Source: an uncultured Faecalibacterium sp.
Lineage (GTDB): Bacteria; Bacillota; Clostridia; Oscillospirales; Ruminococcaceae
Assembly: GCA_934553285.1 (NCBI GenBank)
Contig: CAKTFD010000066.1
Location: 1 to 12,769 of the forward strand
Length of the DNA stretch: 12,769 nucleotides
Reading direction: 5' to 3'
Below the pieces are notes generated by a model. The model was given only the letters and a program-made list of their open reading frames with translations. It was not told where the DNA came from and ran no database searches. The translations under genes and the position numbers were made by a program. Positions within the stretch are counted from its first letter, which is position 1. Each line of letters opens with the position of its first letter. Of this stretch, positions 6,450-12,769 are shown piece by piece.

Positions 6450-6482
6450 ATCCTGAGCATGACTCTCCGCAGAAAGCCGCTC

Positions 6483-7505
6483 TTACATATGTCCTCCATC
6501 GGTGTCCAGCACATCGTGCAGCACATCCACATGGTCCAGCACCGCACCGGCACCCTTGGCCACGCAGTCCAACGGGTCGTCCGCAATGTGCACATCGATG
6601 CCGGTCTCGCTCTGGATCAGCTGGTCCAGACCGCGCAGCAGGGCACCGCCGCCGGTCAGAGTGATGCCGCGGTCGATGATATCTGCGCTCAGTTCCGGCG
6701 GGGTACGCTCCAGCGTTTCCTTGATGGCAGTGGTGATCTTTACCAGGCACTCCTGCAGTGCGCCGCGCACATCCTCAGAGTGGACAACGATATTCTTGGG
6801 CAGGCCATCCACCAGATTGCGACCCTTGATCTCCATGGTCAGCTCCGGGTCCAGCGCATAGGCAGAGCCGATCTCGATCTTGATCTGCTCGGCAGTGCGC
6901 TCGCCGATGAGCAGGTTGTACTTGCGCTTGATGAATGCGATGATGGCCTGATCGAACATATCACCGGCCATGCGCACACTGCGGGAGGCCACGATGCCGC
7001 CCAGGGAGATGACTGCGATCTCCGCCGTGCCGCCGCCGATATCCACGATCATGCTGCCGGTAGGCTCGCTGATGGGCAGGCCCGCACCGATAGCGGCTGC
7101 CATCGGCTCCTCGATGACCGATACCTGGCGGGCACCGGCTTTCAGGGTCGCCTCACGCACAGCGCGGCGCTCCACCTCGGTAACACCGGAGGGGATGCAG
7201 ATGACCACGCGGGGGCGGGAGAACATGCTGTTGCCACATGCCTTTTTGAGGAAGTTTTCCAGCATGTTTGCGGTGATGTCGAAATCCGCGATCACGCCGT
7301 CCTTCAGCGGGCGCACCGCCACGATGCTGCCGGGGGTACGGCCGATCACGGCCTTTGCCTCGCCGCCCACGCAGCGCACCTCATCGGTCTTGGTATCCAC
7401 CGCCACGACCGACGGTTCCCGCATGATGATGCCCTTGCCCTTCATGTAGACCAGAGTATTGGCAGTACCCAGGTCGATGCCAACGTCTTTTGACAGAAAA
7501 CCCAT
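6483..7505 (-). CDS. mreB: Rod shape-determining protein MreB
   Basis: MreB is the bacterial actin that polymerises under the membrane and guides side-wall synthesis. The 340-residue length is normal for the family. Nucleotide-binding motifs are all present: phosphate 1 DLGTAN (11-16), the catalytic-glutamate segment EEPMAAAIGAG (132-142), phosphate 2 DIGGGT (155-160) and the adenosine motif TGGGALLRGL (284-293). ATG 7505 is preceded by AAGGAG and begins exactly at the conserved N-terminus (MGFLSKDVGIDLGTANT). It has its own strong promoter (7604-7632) and is followed by a terminator, so it can be made in excess over MreC and MreD. An Mbl paralogue is possible, but the position in the mre cluster favours MreB. 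Confidence 0.96.
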   Translation of the reverse strand: MGFLSKDVGIDLGTANTLVYMKGKGIIMREPSVVAVDTKTDEVRCVGGEAKAVIGRTPGSIVAVRPLKDGVIADFDITANMLENFLKKACGNSMFSRPRVVICIPSGVTEVERRAVREATLKAGARQVSVIEEPMAAAIGAGLPISEPTGSMIVDIGGGTAEIAVISLGGIVASRSVRMAGDMFDQAIIAFIKRKYNLLIGERTAEQIKIEIGSAYALDPELTMEIKGRNLVDGLPKNIVVHSEDVRGALQECLVKITTAIKETLERTPPELSADIIDRGITLTGGGALLRGLDQLIQSETGIDVHIADDPLDCVAKGAGAVLDHVDVLHDVLDTDGGHM

Positions 7506-7531
7506 TGTCCTAATCTCCTTACGATCGTTCC

Positions 7532-7544
7532 TATAGAATCTATC
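7532..7544 (-). repeat. 13-base motif shared by the rnjA and mreB leaders (copy 2)
   Basis: The minus strand reads GATAGATTCTATA, identical to 678-690. Here it lies 27 bases before the mreB start codon, between the leader hairpin and the ribosome binding site. It has no matching -35 box. A chance match is possible. Confidence 0.3.
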
Positions 7545-7554
7545 CCAAAATGCT

Positions 7555-7582
7555 GGACGGCCTTATTGCAAATAGACCATCC
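7555..7582 (-). promoter_or_regulatory. Hairpin in the mreB leader
   Basis: In the transcript GGATGGTC pairs with GGCCGTCC (8 pairs, two G-U), continued after a one-base bulge by TATT/AATA around a TGC loop, about 12 pairs in all. It lies within the predicted leader of about 92 bases, some 15 bases from the start site, with no T-run after it. A stabilising or regulatory role is inferred. Confidence 0.45.
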
Positions 7583-7603
7583 TGCGCAGAATAACACGGT
7601 TCT

Positions 7604-7632
7604 ATTATAGCCGCAAGTCCCTGATTTCTCAA
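7604..7632 (-). promoter_or_regulatory. Sigma-A promoter of mreB
   Basis: Minus strand: TTGAGA (7627-7632), a 17-base spacer, a perfect TATAAT (7604-7609). The start would be near 7597. It lies between the maf stop and mreB, so mreB can be transcribed without the zapA-maf genes. No terminator for maf is visible in 7633-7669, so read-through may also reach mreB. Confidence 0.88.
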
Positions 7633-7669
7633 GCATTTCGGCAAGTTTTCTATCATTTTTCCATTTTTC

Positions 7670-8233
7670 TCACAAAAAATGCGTCAACAGCTGTACGGTA
7701 CGGCTGACCGGCAGCCCCATAATGGTGTAATAATCGCCCTCGATGCGGTCCAGCCACAGCGCGGCACGGCCCTGGATGGCGTAAGCGCCGGCTTTATCGT
7801 AGGGTTCCGGGGTGGCGGTGTAAAAGGCGATTTCCTCCTCCCCCAGCGGGAAAAAGGTCACCCGGCAGCTGTCCACAAAGTGCTCGGCCCGCGCCCCCTT
7901 TGCAATGCACACACCGGTGTGCACCTGATGGGTCTTGCCGGAGAGTGCGCGCAGCATCCGTCTGGCATCCTCCGCATCGCGGGGCTTGCCAAACACAGTG
8001 CCGTCCACATCCACCACCGTATCGCAGCCGATGACCACCGCATCGGGATGCTGTGCCGCCACCGCAAGGCACTTGCCCATGGCCAGCTGTTCCACTAGCT
8101 GCGCCGGGGTAGCCGCCGTAACGGCGCTCTCGTCAAAATCGCTGGCGCAGACCGTGAAATCGGTGGTGTACAGGGAGAGCAGTTCCCTGCGGCGGGGGCT
8201 GCCGGAAGCTAAGATCAGCTTGCTGTCCTTCAT
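7670..8233 (-). CDS. maf: Maf family nucleoside triphosphate pyrophosphatase
   Basis: Maf proteins hydrolyse non-canonical or excess nucleoside triphosphates (dTTP/UTP type in this subgroup) to the monophosphate and pyrophosphate. The 187 residues show the N-terminal loop LASGSPRRREL (8-18), CDTVVDVDG (70-78), GKPRD (82-86), SGKTHQVHTG (98-107), YDKAGAYAIQG (145-155) and IEGDYYTIMGLPV (164-176). AYAIQG and the IEGD segment are typical of the YhdE/dTTPase group. It lies 18 bases after dut, so two nucleotide-pool sanitising enzymes are paired. Overproduction of Maf blocks septation in Bacillus subtilis, where maf also lies upstream of mreB. The ribosome binding site AAAGGAA is modest. Confidence 0.93.
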   Translation of the reverse strand: MKDSKLILASGSPRRRELLSLYTTDFTVCASDFDESAVTAATPAQLVEQLAMGKCLAVAAQHPDAVVIGCDTVVDVDGTVFGKPRDAEDARRMLRALSGKTHQVHTGVCIAKGARAEHFVDSCRVTFFPLGEEEIAFYTATPEPYDKAGAYAIQGRAALWLDRIEGDYYTIMGLPVSRTVQLLTHFL

Positions 8234-8251
8234 GTTTTCCGCGTTCCTTTC

Positions 8252-8698
8252 TTATCGGCCGGTGGAGCCAAAGCCGCCCGCACCGCGCTGGGTATCGCCC
8301 AGTTCTCCGGCAGGCACAAAGGCAGCGGTGTACACCGGTGCGATGCACAGCTGCGCCACCCGCTCGCCGGGCTGGATGGTATATGCCTCGGTGCCCAGGT
8401 TGACCATGGGTACTTTCAGCTCGCCACGGTAATCGCTGTCCACCACGCCCACGCCGTTGGCCATGCACAGGCCATGCTTGATGGACAGGCCGCTGCGGGC
8501 ATACACCAGCGCCACGCTGTTGGCCCCGGGCAGCTCGATGGCAAGGCCGGTGGGCACCAGCACCCGCTGCATGGGGGCCACGGTCAGGGGCGCATCCAGC
8601 ACGGCGCACAGGTCGGCTGCGGCGGCACCGGGGGTCGCATAGGCGGGCACCTTTGCCCGTGCATCCAATACTTTATACTTTACAGTGATGGGTTCCAT
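8252..8698 (-). CDS. dut: Deoxyuridine 5'-triphosphate nucleotidohydrolase (dUTPase)
   Basis: It hydrolyses dUTP to dUMP and pyrophosphate, keeping uracil out of DNA and feeding thymidylate synthesis. The 148 residues match a homotrimeric dUTPase with all five motifs in order: PGAAAADL (23-30), ARSGLSIKHG (67-76), NGVGVVDSDYRGE (81-93, with the catalytic aspartate segment), PGERVAQL (110-117) and the C-terminal Gly-rich arm RGAGGFGSTG (138-147). The frame is open upstream to 8818, but ATG 8698 begins at the conserved fold and has GAGG 8 bases before it; the upstream extension overlaps the previous gene. A 73-base gap separates it from the U32 gene, with no clear promoter or terminator in it. 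Confidence 0.95.
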   Translation of the reverse strand: MEPITVKYKVLDARAKVPAYATPGAAAADLCAVLDAPLTVAPMQRVLVPTGLAIELPGANSVALVYARSGLSIKHGLCMANGVGVVDSDYRGELKVPMVNLGTEAYTIQPGERVAQLCIAPVYTAAFVPAGELGDTQRGAGGFGSTGR

Positions 8699-8771
8699 CG
8701 TATACCTCGTTTCGTTTTTTCTTTTCTCTGCGCTTTGCAGCAGCAGTGTATCGCTGCGAGCAGGCGTTTTG

Positions 8772-10841
8772 TCAGTTCGTCCCTTTAAAATACAGTCCGC
8801 GGGTAAAATCGCCCGCAAAAGGCGCGTGGGTGCGGATCATTTCCAGGATCTCTGCCGCTTCCTCGCGGGATTCCAGCGTAAAGTAGGCCACGCCGTAGTC
8901 CACAGCCAGTGCACCGGGCTTATCCCCCATATAAATAGGTACAGGATTGTAGATGGTGCGCACTCCCAGGCCGCACCGCACCGGGAACTTTTTGGCCTTG
9001 CGGTCGGTCAGGATGCCAGTTTTATCGCAGTGGGCGCAGTCGTGGATATTCTGCAGCGGGCAGGCGCGGGTGAGCATCAGCGGCATATGGCCGTAGATCA
9101 TCACGCCGGTGGGCACAGGTCTGCCGTCCCGGCTGGGTGCAATAGACGCAATATCGCTGTCTTTTACCTCCGGCAGGATGAGCAGGCTGGAAAGCCCCTG
9201 CTCTGCATAGAACTGCGCCGCCATGTTGTTGGTGATATTCAGCCCAAAGCCGCCGGTCAGGGGCAGCCCCCGGCACAGCCGCAGATGGGCGATGTTGCTG
9301 GCCTCGTAGCCTGCAAAACCTGCGTCCTGGGTGGCGGAGATGCGGCGGGCCGTATCCTGCTCCAGTGCGCCGAACATGGCACGCGGCAGCTCCAGGATGG
9401 TTTTTGCCCGCCACTCCCGGGGCACCCGGTCGGCCTGTGCGATCGGCAGGATGAGGTACTCCACCCCGCCAAGGGCCTGTTCCGGCACCTGATCCCAGCG
9501 CTCGAACCGGGCGCGCAGGGTGCGGTGGGGCGGCAGGGTACGCTGCGGCAGGGCACAGACATGCGCCTCGGTCGTTGGCCAGGGGCGCAGCACCTCCCGC
9601 TTTTTGAGCAGGGCCTCCAGTGCCTCCCGGCGCAGCTCATTTACCGCACTGCCGGGGATGAACCACGGCCCGCCGTCCATTTCCACCGTGATCTTTTCCG
9701 CTGCAAAGGGGGTGCCGCCGGTCTTGGCCAGGCTGCGGTTCAGGCTCTCGGTGGGGTCGGTGCGGGCAGGCTGCGGCTCGGCATCCCCGTAGGCAAAGGC
9801 CTTGTTGCCCTCTGTATCGGTAACGGTCAGCTTTTCGCCGCCTTCCTCGATCTCCAGCTTCATCTGCACCGGCACGCGGGAGCGCTCCCGGCGGTAAAGC
9901 TCCCGCAGCATGGGCAGGGTCTTTTTGGTCAGCTCTGCATCCGCTTCGCTGCGCACGCCGAACATCGTGCCATCGATCCTGCCATCCAGATACCCGGAGG
10001 TGAAACCGGAGCGGCTGAAAGCGTTTTTCAGCAGGTCACGGTCGTAGGCGCGGCCCTCGCGGCCTGCCAGACAGGCACTGACCGCTGCCGCCACATACTC
10101 CGGGGTGCGCAGGCGGCCCTCGATCTTTGCCGATGCCACACCCAGGGCCTGCAGCTTATCCAGCTTGTCGATGGCAGAGTTATCCTTGAGGGACAGGTGA
10201 TGCAGCCGCCCGGGCTTGCCTTCCGGCAGAGCGTTGGCCTCAAAGGGCAGGCGGCAGGGGCCTGCGCAGGAGCCGCGGTTGCCGCTGCGCCCGCCCAGAA
10301 ATGCCGACATATAGCACTGGCCGCTCATACTCATGCACAATGCGCCGTGGATAAAGCACTCGGTCTCGATACCGCAGTGTTTTGTGATATGCTCCACCTC
10401 GGGCAGGCTCAGTTCCCGCGCCAGCACCACCCGGGTAAAGCCCAGGTCTTTCAGCTCCAGCGCACCCTGCAGGGTATGCACGCTCATCTGAGTGGAGCCA
10501 TGCCGGGGCAGCTGCGGTGCGATCTGGCCGATCAGAGCCGCAACCGCCAGATCCTGGCAGATAACGGCATCTGCGCCGCTGGCTGCTACCGCACGGACAG
10601 CCTGTTCCAGCGCAGGCAGCTCAGTGCCGTATACGGTCGTATTCAGGGCAACGTGTACCGCCACGCCACGCGCATGGCAGAAGCGCACGGCCTCTTTCAG
10701 GCTGTCTGCATCAAAGTTGCCGGCCCCTGTGCGGGCGTTGAAGCCCGAAAAGCCCAGGTATACTGCGTCCGCGCCGCTGAACACCGCTGCGCGGAGCATT
10801 TCTTCACTGCCCACCGGGGCCAGGATCTCGATCTTTGCCAT
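8772..10841 (-). CDS. U32 peptidase-family protein with DUF3656-like region
   Basis: The family is named after a collagenase, but characterised relatives (RlhA, TrhP) hydroxylate rRNA or tRNA pyrimidines, so RNA modification is the likelier role. The 689 residues begin with a TIM-barrel-like half (ILAPVGSEEMLRAAVFSGADAVYLG, split as ILAPVGS at 6-12 and GADAVYLG at 23-30). The U32 signature ECFIHGALCMSMSGQCYMS (161-179) follows, and then GSCAGPCR (190-197); C169, C176, C192 and C196 form the family cysteine set. A DUF3656-like part (about 325-445, with TPFAAEKI and PGSAVNELRREA) comes next. A C-terminal part has a second set of cysteines (C594, C602, C605, C623). AGAAGGAG precedes ATG 10841. 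It lies 36 bases after zapA. Protease activity cannot be excluded from sequence. Confidence 0.9.
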   Translation of the reverse strand: MAKIEILAPVGSEEMLRAAVFSGADAVYLGFSGFNARTGAGNFDADSLKEAVRFCHARGVAVHVALNTTVYGTELPALEQAVRAVAASGADAVICQDLAVAALIGQIAPQLPRHGSTQMSVHTLQGALELKDLGFTRVVLARELSLPEVEHITKHCGIETECFIHGALCMSMSGQCYMSAFLGGRSGNRGSCAGPCRLPFEANALPEGKPGRLHHLSLKDNSAIDKLDKLQALGVASAKIEGRLRTPEYVAAAVSACLAGREGRAYDRDLLKNAFSRSGFTSGYLDGRIDGTMFGVRSEADAELTKKTLPMLRELYRRERSRVPVQMKLEIEEGGEKLTVTDTEGNKAFAYGDAEPQPARTDPTESLNRSLAKTGGTPFAAEKITVEMDGGPWFIPGSAVNELRREALEALLKKREVLRPWPTTEAHVCALPQRTLPPHRTLRARFERWDQVPEQALGGVEYLILPIAQADRVPREWRAKTILELPRAMFGALEQDTARRISATQDAGFAGYEASNIAHLRLCRGLPLTGGFGLNITNNMAAQFYAEQGLSSLLILPEVKDSDIASIAPSRDGRPVPTGVMIYGHMPLMLTRACPLQNIHDCAHCDKTGILTDRKAKKFPVRCGLGVRTIYNPVPIYMGDKPGALAVDYGVAYFTLESREEAAEILEMIRTHAPFAGDFTRGLYFKGTN

Positions 10842-10877
10842 AGTTCTCCTTCTGATCTCTATTTATATAAGGTACGT

Positions 10878-11345
10878 TCAGTTGGTTTCGTCCGTTCCGG
10901 CATCCTGTTCCGCCGGGTTTTCCGGGGCGGCGGGCTGTGCCGATGCACTTTCGGCAGCGGCGCGGGCGGCGCGCTCTTCCCGGCGGCTCTCGCGCTGGCG
11001 CTCCTTGGCCAGCTGCTCCCGCAAGGCGGCGGCTTCCCGGCGCAGCACGGCATTTTCAGCCAGTGCCTTATCCTCGGCCAGCTTGGCGCGGGCGGCATCT
11101 GCGATATAATCCTGGATCTGGCCGCGCATATTCTCTGCGCTGCCGGTGCTCTTGCGGTATTCGTCCAGATAATCCATGGCGCAGAACACCGCCGCCTTAG
11201 TCACCGAAAGGTTATCGTTGGCATCCAGCAGCTTTGTGATGTCCTCATCCAGCTTTTTGGCCAGGCCGAGGATATATTTTTCCGAATCCGTTGTTGCAAT
11301 GGCATATGGTGTGCCTGCAATGTTTACCCGTACTTTGTTTACCAT
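10878..11345 (-). CDS. zapA: Cell division protein ZapA with long C-terminal extension
   Basis: ZapA bundles FtsZ protofilaments and strengthens the Z-ring. Residues 1-66 match the family: VRVNIAGTPYAIAT (5-18), the ILGLAKKLDEDI helix (25-36) and NLSVTKAAVFCAMDYLDEY (45-63). A long coiled coil rich in Ala, Glu and Arg follows (about 70-133), then a Pro/Glu/Asp tail. At 155 residues it is longer than Bacillus ZapA (about 85), so the extension is notable. The ATG at 11345 follows AAGGGG. It is the first gene of a probable zapA-U32-dut-maf transcript. Confidence 0.88.
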   Translation of the reverse strand: MVNKVRVNIAGTPYAIATTDSEKYILGLAKKLDEDITKLLDANDNLSVTKAAVFCAMDYLDEYRKSTGSAENMRGQIQDYIADAARAKLAEDKALAENAVLRREAAALREQLAKERQRESRREERAARAAAESASAQPAAPENPAEQDAGTDETN

Positions 11346-11375
11346 GGTGTTTTCCCCTTTTTATCCTGTATCTGT

Positions 11376-11513
11376 ACGGCTGCGCGCCGTTTGTTCTTTT
11401 TATTTCCGGGAATCTGCATCGTTCCCGGTATCGTTGCAGGTCCAAAATACCTGCCGGGCGAGTTTCCTGCCGCATTACTCCCGGAATTACTCGCTGAAAA
11501 AGCTCCGCAGATT
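11376..11513 (-). promoter_or_regulatory. Structured 5' leader of zapA with competing stems
   Basis: The predicted leader of about 175 bases contains, in transcript order: CCGGGAGT/ACT-CG-CCCGG (11454-11484), overlapped by an alternative GCGAGT-TTCC/GGAA-ACTCGC stem (11458-11494); GCAGGT/ACCTGC (11436-11454); CCGGGAA/TTCCCGG with a 9-base loop (11406-11428); and ACGGC/GCCGT (11376-11390). AATCTGC near the 5' end (11507-11513) can also pair with GCAGATT (11411-11417) inside the third hairpin. No T-run follows, so termination is not evident. No known riboswitch class is recognised; a separate small RNA is possible. Confidence 0.45.
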
Positions 11514-11526
11514 TGTTCTACCCTCT

Positions 11527-11555
11527 ATTATAATATAAATAAGCCGCAAGAAAAA
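11527..11555 (-). promoter_or_regulatory. Probable promoter of zapA
   Basis: Minus strand: a perfect TATAAT (11527-11532), with a weak TTTTTC at the 17-base -35 position (11550-11555) and A/T-rich DNA upstream that could act as an UP element. The start would be near 11520. The symmetric TATAAT also occurs on the plus strand here, but with no -35 box on that side. Confidence 0.55.
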
Positions 11556-11589
11556 GTAGATTTTTTGAAATTTCGGCATATTTATCAGA

Positions 11590-11613
11590 AACTGCATGGA
11601 AAAAATAGCAGTT
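11590..11613. repeat. Inverted repeat upstream of the glgP promoter
   Basis: AACTGC (11590-11595) and GCAGTT (11608-11613) form a perfect inverted repeat with a 12-base A-rich centre, 24 bases upstream of the glgP -35 box. GCAGTTA recurs at 11681-11687, just after the predicted start. It is a possible regulator site; chance cannot be excluded. Confidence 0.3.
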
Positions 11614-11636
11614 ACGGAAAAAAACAGCCTGCTTCC

Positions 11637-11665
11637 TTGCATTTATAAATCGTTCATATTATAAT
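11637..11665 (+). promoter_or_regulatory. Sigma-A promoter of glgP
   Basis: TTGCAT (11637-11642), a 17-base spacer, a perfect TATAAT (11660-11665). The A/T-rich run before it resembles an UP element. Transcription should begin near 11672, giving a leader of about 98 bases before the glgP start codon. Confidence 0.85.
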
Positions 11666-11740
11666 AACGTTGTTATATTGGCAGTTAGACGAAAGAGGGA
11701 CGTTTCCGCTGCCATTCATTCTCTCAATTATTTTAGCAAA

Positions 11741-11754
11741 GCAAACGCTTATGC
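11741..11754 (+). promoter_or_regulatory. LacI-family operator-like site before glgP
   Basis: GCAAACGCTTATGC is an imperfect palindrome with a central CG, resembling the sites bound by LacI-family sugar regulators (MalR-like GCAAACGTTTGC) and, less well, the CcpA cre consensus. It lies about 70 bases after the predicted start and just before the ribosome binding site, where a bound repressor could block elongation. It is a pattern match only. Confidence 0.3.
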
Positions 11755-11769
11755 GGATAGGAGCACACT

Positions 11770-12769
11770 ATGACATCAAAAGAATTTGGCAAAATTCTTC
11801 AGGACAAGCTGACCAGTGAGTACGGCGTGGAGCTGAATGTTGCCTCCAATCAGCAGATCTACCGCTCTCTGGCGCTGATCTGCCGCCAGATGATGAGCGA
11901 GAACCACAAAAAGTTCCAGTCCAAGGCCATTGGCACCGGTACCAAGCAGGTATACTACCTGTGCATGGAGTTCCTGATGGGCCGCAGCCTGAAAATGAGC
12001 CTGTTCAACCTGGGTCTGGACGAGGTCGCCAAAAAGGCCCTGGCCGATGCAGAGATCAATCTGGACAGCATTTTTGAAGAAGAGCCTGATGCAGGCCTGG
12101 GCAACGGCGGTCTGGGCCGTCTGGCTGCCTGCTATCTGGACGGCATGGCTACCACCGGCGTCTGCGGCACCGGCTATTCCATCCTGTACGAGTACGGCAT
12201 CTTCAAGCAGAAGATCGTGGACGGCTGGCAGCAGGAGCGTGCCGACAACTGGCTGCCCGGCGGTCAGGTGTGGCTGAAGAGCCATCCGGATCAGGCTGTG
12301 GAGGTGCGCTTTGACGGCGAGATCCACGAGAACTGGGATAACGGCTTCCATTACATCCAGCACACCAACTACAACAGCGTCATGGCCATCCCCTCCGATA
12401 TGTATGTCCAGGGCTATGACGGAAAGGGCGTTGCCAAGCTGCGTCTGTGGCAGGCAAAGGCCCCGGATTTTGATATGTCCAGCTTCTCTCTGGGCAACTA
12501 CAACACCGCCATGAGCAAGAATGCGAATGCTGAGCTGATCTCCAAGGTGCTGTACCCCAACGATAACCACGTAGAGGGCAAGATCCTGCGCCTGCGCCAG
12601 CAGTATTTCCTGTCTGCCGCTTCCATCGGCGATATCGTGCAGAACCACCTGTCCAGCTACGCTACGCTGGAGAACCTGCCCGATAAGGTCGCCATCCAGC
12701 TGAACGATACCCACCCCACCCTGGCCATCCCCGAGATGATGCGCATCCTGCTGGATGAGTGCGGCTTTG
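11770..12769 (+). CDS. glgP: Glycogen/starch phosphorylase, N-terminal part (cut by window edge)
   Basis: The enzyme releases glucose 1-phosphate from alpha-1,4-glucans by phosphorolysis (family GT35, PLP-dependent), mobilising glycogen in the cytoplasm. The 333 visible residues of roughly 800 contain the diagnostic stretches YYLCMEFLMGRSL (62-74), EPDAGLGNGGLGRLAACYLD (105-124, the polyphosphate/glucose-1-phosphate site region), GYSILYEYGIFKQ (135-147) and IQLNDTHPTLAIPE (309-322). The PLP-binding lysine lies beyond the end of the window. ATG 11770 has AGGAG six bases upstream. It is transcribed away from zapA. The subgroup (glycogen versus maltodextrin phosphorylase) cannot be settled from this part. 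Confidence 0.97.
   Translation, partial: MTSKEFGKILQDKLTSEYGVELNVASNQQIYRSLALICRQMMSENHKKFQSKAIGTGTKQVYYLCMEFLMGRSLKMSLFNLGLDEVAKKALADAEINLDSIFEEEPDAGLGNGGLGRLAACYLDGMATTGVCGTGYSILYEYGIFKQKIVDGWQQERADNWLPGGQVWLKSHPDQAVEVRFDGEIHENWDNGFHYIQHTNYNSVMAIPSDMYVQGYDGKGVAKLRLWQAKAPDFDMSSFSLGNYNTAMSKNANAELISKVLYPNDNHVEGKILRLRQQYFLSAASIGDIVQNHLSSYATLENLPDKVAIQLNDTHPTLAIPEMMRILLDECGF

Noticed and set aside
6396..7493. A 365-codon plus-strand open frame opposite mreB
   Set aside because: It is a codon-bias shadow; mreB on the minus strand is unambiguous.
7666..7700. A T-run at the end of maf as a terminator
   Set aside because: The T-run is inside the last maf codons and no GC-rich stem precedes it.
8699..8771. 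A separate promoter for dut and maf
   Set aside because: No paired -35 and -10 boxes with suitable spacing are visible in the 73 bases; only purine-rich sequence before the start codon is seen.
11346..11520. A guanidine-II (mini-ykkC) riboswitch, prompted by repeated AACGAT
   Set aside because: The ACGA tetranucleotides are not placed as loops of two small tandem hairpins, as that class requires.
8685..11648. A 987-codon plus-strand open frame across dut, the U32 gene, zapA and beyond
   Set aside because: It is antisense to four well-supported genes. It has no ribosome binding site, its translation is low-complexity and resembles no family, and it is explained by G/C-biased third positions on the opposite strand.
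11776..12714. A 312-codon minus-strand open frame opposite glgP
   Set aside because: It is a shadow of glgP, which shows diagnostic phosphorylase motifs on the plus strand.

Overview
The window looks like a piece of the chromosomal core of a high-GC Firmicute of the Oscillospiraceae/Ruminococcaceae type, most plausibly Faecalibacterium or a close relative. This is inferred from RNase J, the maf-mreBCD-pbp2-mgsA gene order, Gram-positive Shine-Dalgarno sequences (AAGGAG, GGAGG), sigma-A-type promoters with 17-base spacers, and GC-rich coding with a G/C third-position bias. No species-specific marker (rRNA, tRNA) is present. There are no mobile elements, CRISPR arrays or tRNA/rRNA genes.

Layout. 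1-566 (minus): the N-terminal part of RNase J, cut by the window edge. 567-968: a divergent control region with a near-consensus promoter for RNase J, a 265-base leader, a cluster of TTGGC/GCCAA half-sites and a weaker promoter for the plus-strand pair. 969-1972 (plus): RNase HI, overlapped by four bases by a 180-residue protein that looks like an eroded N-terminal half of the tRNA 2-thiouridylase MnmA. 2061-2103: a strong two-way terminator. 2111-7505 (minus, read right to left): mreB, mreC, mreD, penicillin-binding protein 2 and methylglyoxal synthase. This is the elongasome cluster, with a clear terminator hairpin between mreB and mreC. 7670-11345 (minus, read right to left): zapA, a U32 peptidase-family protein, dut and maf, closely spaced and probably one transcript. 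11346-11769: a second divergent control region, holding a structured zapA leader and a good promoter for the plus-strand glycogen phosphorylase gene. 11770 to the end (plus): the first 333 codons of glgP.

How the genes fit together. The minus-strand block is a growth and division neighbourhood. ZapA stabilises the FtsZ ring, MreB/C/D and PBP2 build the side wall, Maf and dUTPase clean the nucleotide pool, and the U32 protein probably modifies RNA. RNase J and RNase HI are RNA-processing enzymes transcribed divergently. Methylglyoxal synthase and glycogen phosphorylase belong to carbon overflow and storage.

The window is mostly ordinary core genome. The points most worth a second look are the MnmA-like half protein that has lost its catalytic motifs; the zapA leader, in which several mutually exclusive stems can be drawn; the terminator or attenuator-like structures between mreB and mreC; the long RNase J leader with a hairpin near its 5' end; and the absence of minCDE and rodA between pbp2 and mgsA. 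Assignments rest on motif recognition by eye. No database search or folding program was run.
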